Origin: an uncultured Treponema sp.
GTDB taxonomy: Bacteria > Spirochaetota > Spirochaetia > Treponematales > Treponemataceae
DNA: 50,389 bases
Assembly (NCBI GenBank): GCA_900317625.1
Contig: ONHK01000015.1
Location: 1-50,389 of the forward strand
Direction: 5' to 3'
The first letter of the stretch is position 1; each line of letters starts with the position of its first letter. Below the pieces are notes generated by a model. It saw only the letters and a program-made list of their open reading frames with translations, searched no databases and was not told the origin of the DNA. This document shows, piece after piece, positions 50,310-50,389 of this stretch. The position numbers and the translations under genes were made by a program.

Positions 50310-50382
50310 GCTGCCTTAGCTCAGCTGGTAGAGCACGTGATTTGTAATCTCGGGGTCGTGGGTCCAAATCCTACAGGCAGCT
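50310..50382 (+). tRNA. tRNA-Thr (anticodon UGU)
   Basis: The acceptor arms GCTGCCT and AGGCAGC pair, the D arm GCTC/GAGC is normal, and the anticodon loop TTTGTAA gives TGT (Thr, ACA). Two features are odd. The anticodon stem CGTGA/TCTCG?-type strand has a T-T mismatch at pair 29-41 (CGTGA against TCTCG), and the T loop reads TCCAAAT, with C instead of T at position 55. CCA is not encoded. Confidence 0.88.
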
Positions 50383-50389
50383 CTATAAA

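Overview
The window looks like chromosome of a spirochaete of the genus Treponema. The genome is AT-rich, with many GGAGG-type ribosome binding sites and GTG or TTG starts beside ATG. There is a flagellar rod-binding (FlgJ-type) gene, an rpsF-ssb-rpsR-rplI-dnaB gene order, several treponeme-style conserved hypotheticals, and G homopolymers in or beside surface-related genes. I could not fix the species. Nothing looks like a prophage, an intact insertion sequence, a CRISPR array or an rRNA operon.

Layout. (1) 1-1990: an HU-like gene with its own promoter and terminator, then a gene-free stretch holding a striking array of short motifs spaced mostly 22-23 bp apart, a remnant of an Rpn-type nuclease/transposase gene, and a small XRE repressor gene facing a promoter full of AAAAATACG-type repeats. 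(2) 1991-15862: a surface polysaccharide cluster on the + strand. It holds a Wzx-type flippase, UDP-galactopyranose mutase, a DUF4422 protein, two left-handed-helix acyltransferases, a sugar epimerase/dehydratase, GT-A, GT2, GT14 and GT4 glycosyltransferases and an EpsG-type polymerase. A YafQ-type toxin-antitoxin pair is embedded in it. The 3' end is unusual: tandem palindromes, a GT4 gene split by a frameshift at an A7 run, a G9 tract, then a second, N-terminally headless GT4 donor-binding domain. (3) 15863-19438: a low-density accessory islet with a signal-peptide/membrane protein, a two-gene operon (AQHLIAK-motif protein plus NYN/PIN nuclease) behind a structured leader, and decayed RelB/PIN toxin-antitoxin genes. 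(4) 19439-50389: mostly core genes. These are flgJ-like, murC, yicC and a kinase; leuCD; a 2-hydroxyacid dehydrogenase with a cysteine-less HMA-like protein; rlmN, TPR and rsmD genes and an ankyrin gene; rpsF-ssb-rpsR-rplI-dnaB; tRNA-Gly; a purine permease; a dCMP deaminase; an outer-membrane barrel with a G8 tract in its signal peptide; thrC; a lipoprotein; alr, folC and trpS; an ATP-grasp ligase; cca, a thiamine pyrophosphokinase, aroH and tRNA-Thr.

How it fits together. The cluster has the parts of a Wzx/Wzy-type pathway. Glf supplies UDP-galactofuranose, the glycosyltransferases build a unit on a lipid carrier, the acetyltransferases decorate it, Wzx flips it and the EpsG-type protein polymerises it. 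Base composition changes inside some genes, so the locus looks mosaic. Two features could let this organism vary its surface: the G9/A7 tracts at the GT4 genes and the G8 tract that keeps the porin-like gene in frame. The remaining genes serve cell wall synthesis (murC, alr), translation and replication, and amino-acid metabolism (leuCD, thrC, aroH). These are inferences from sequence read by eye; no database search was run.
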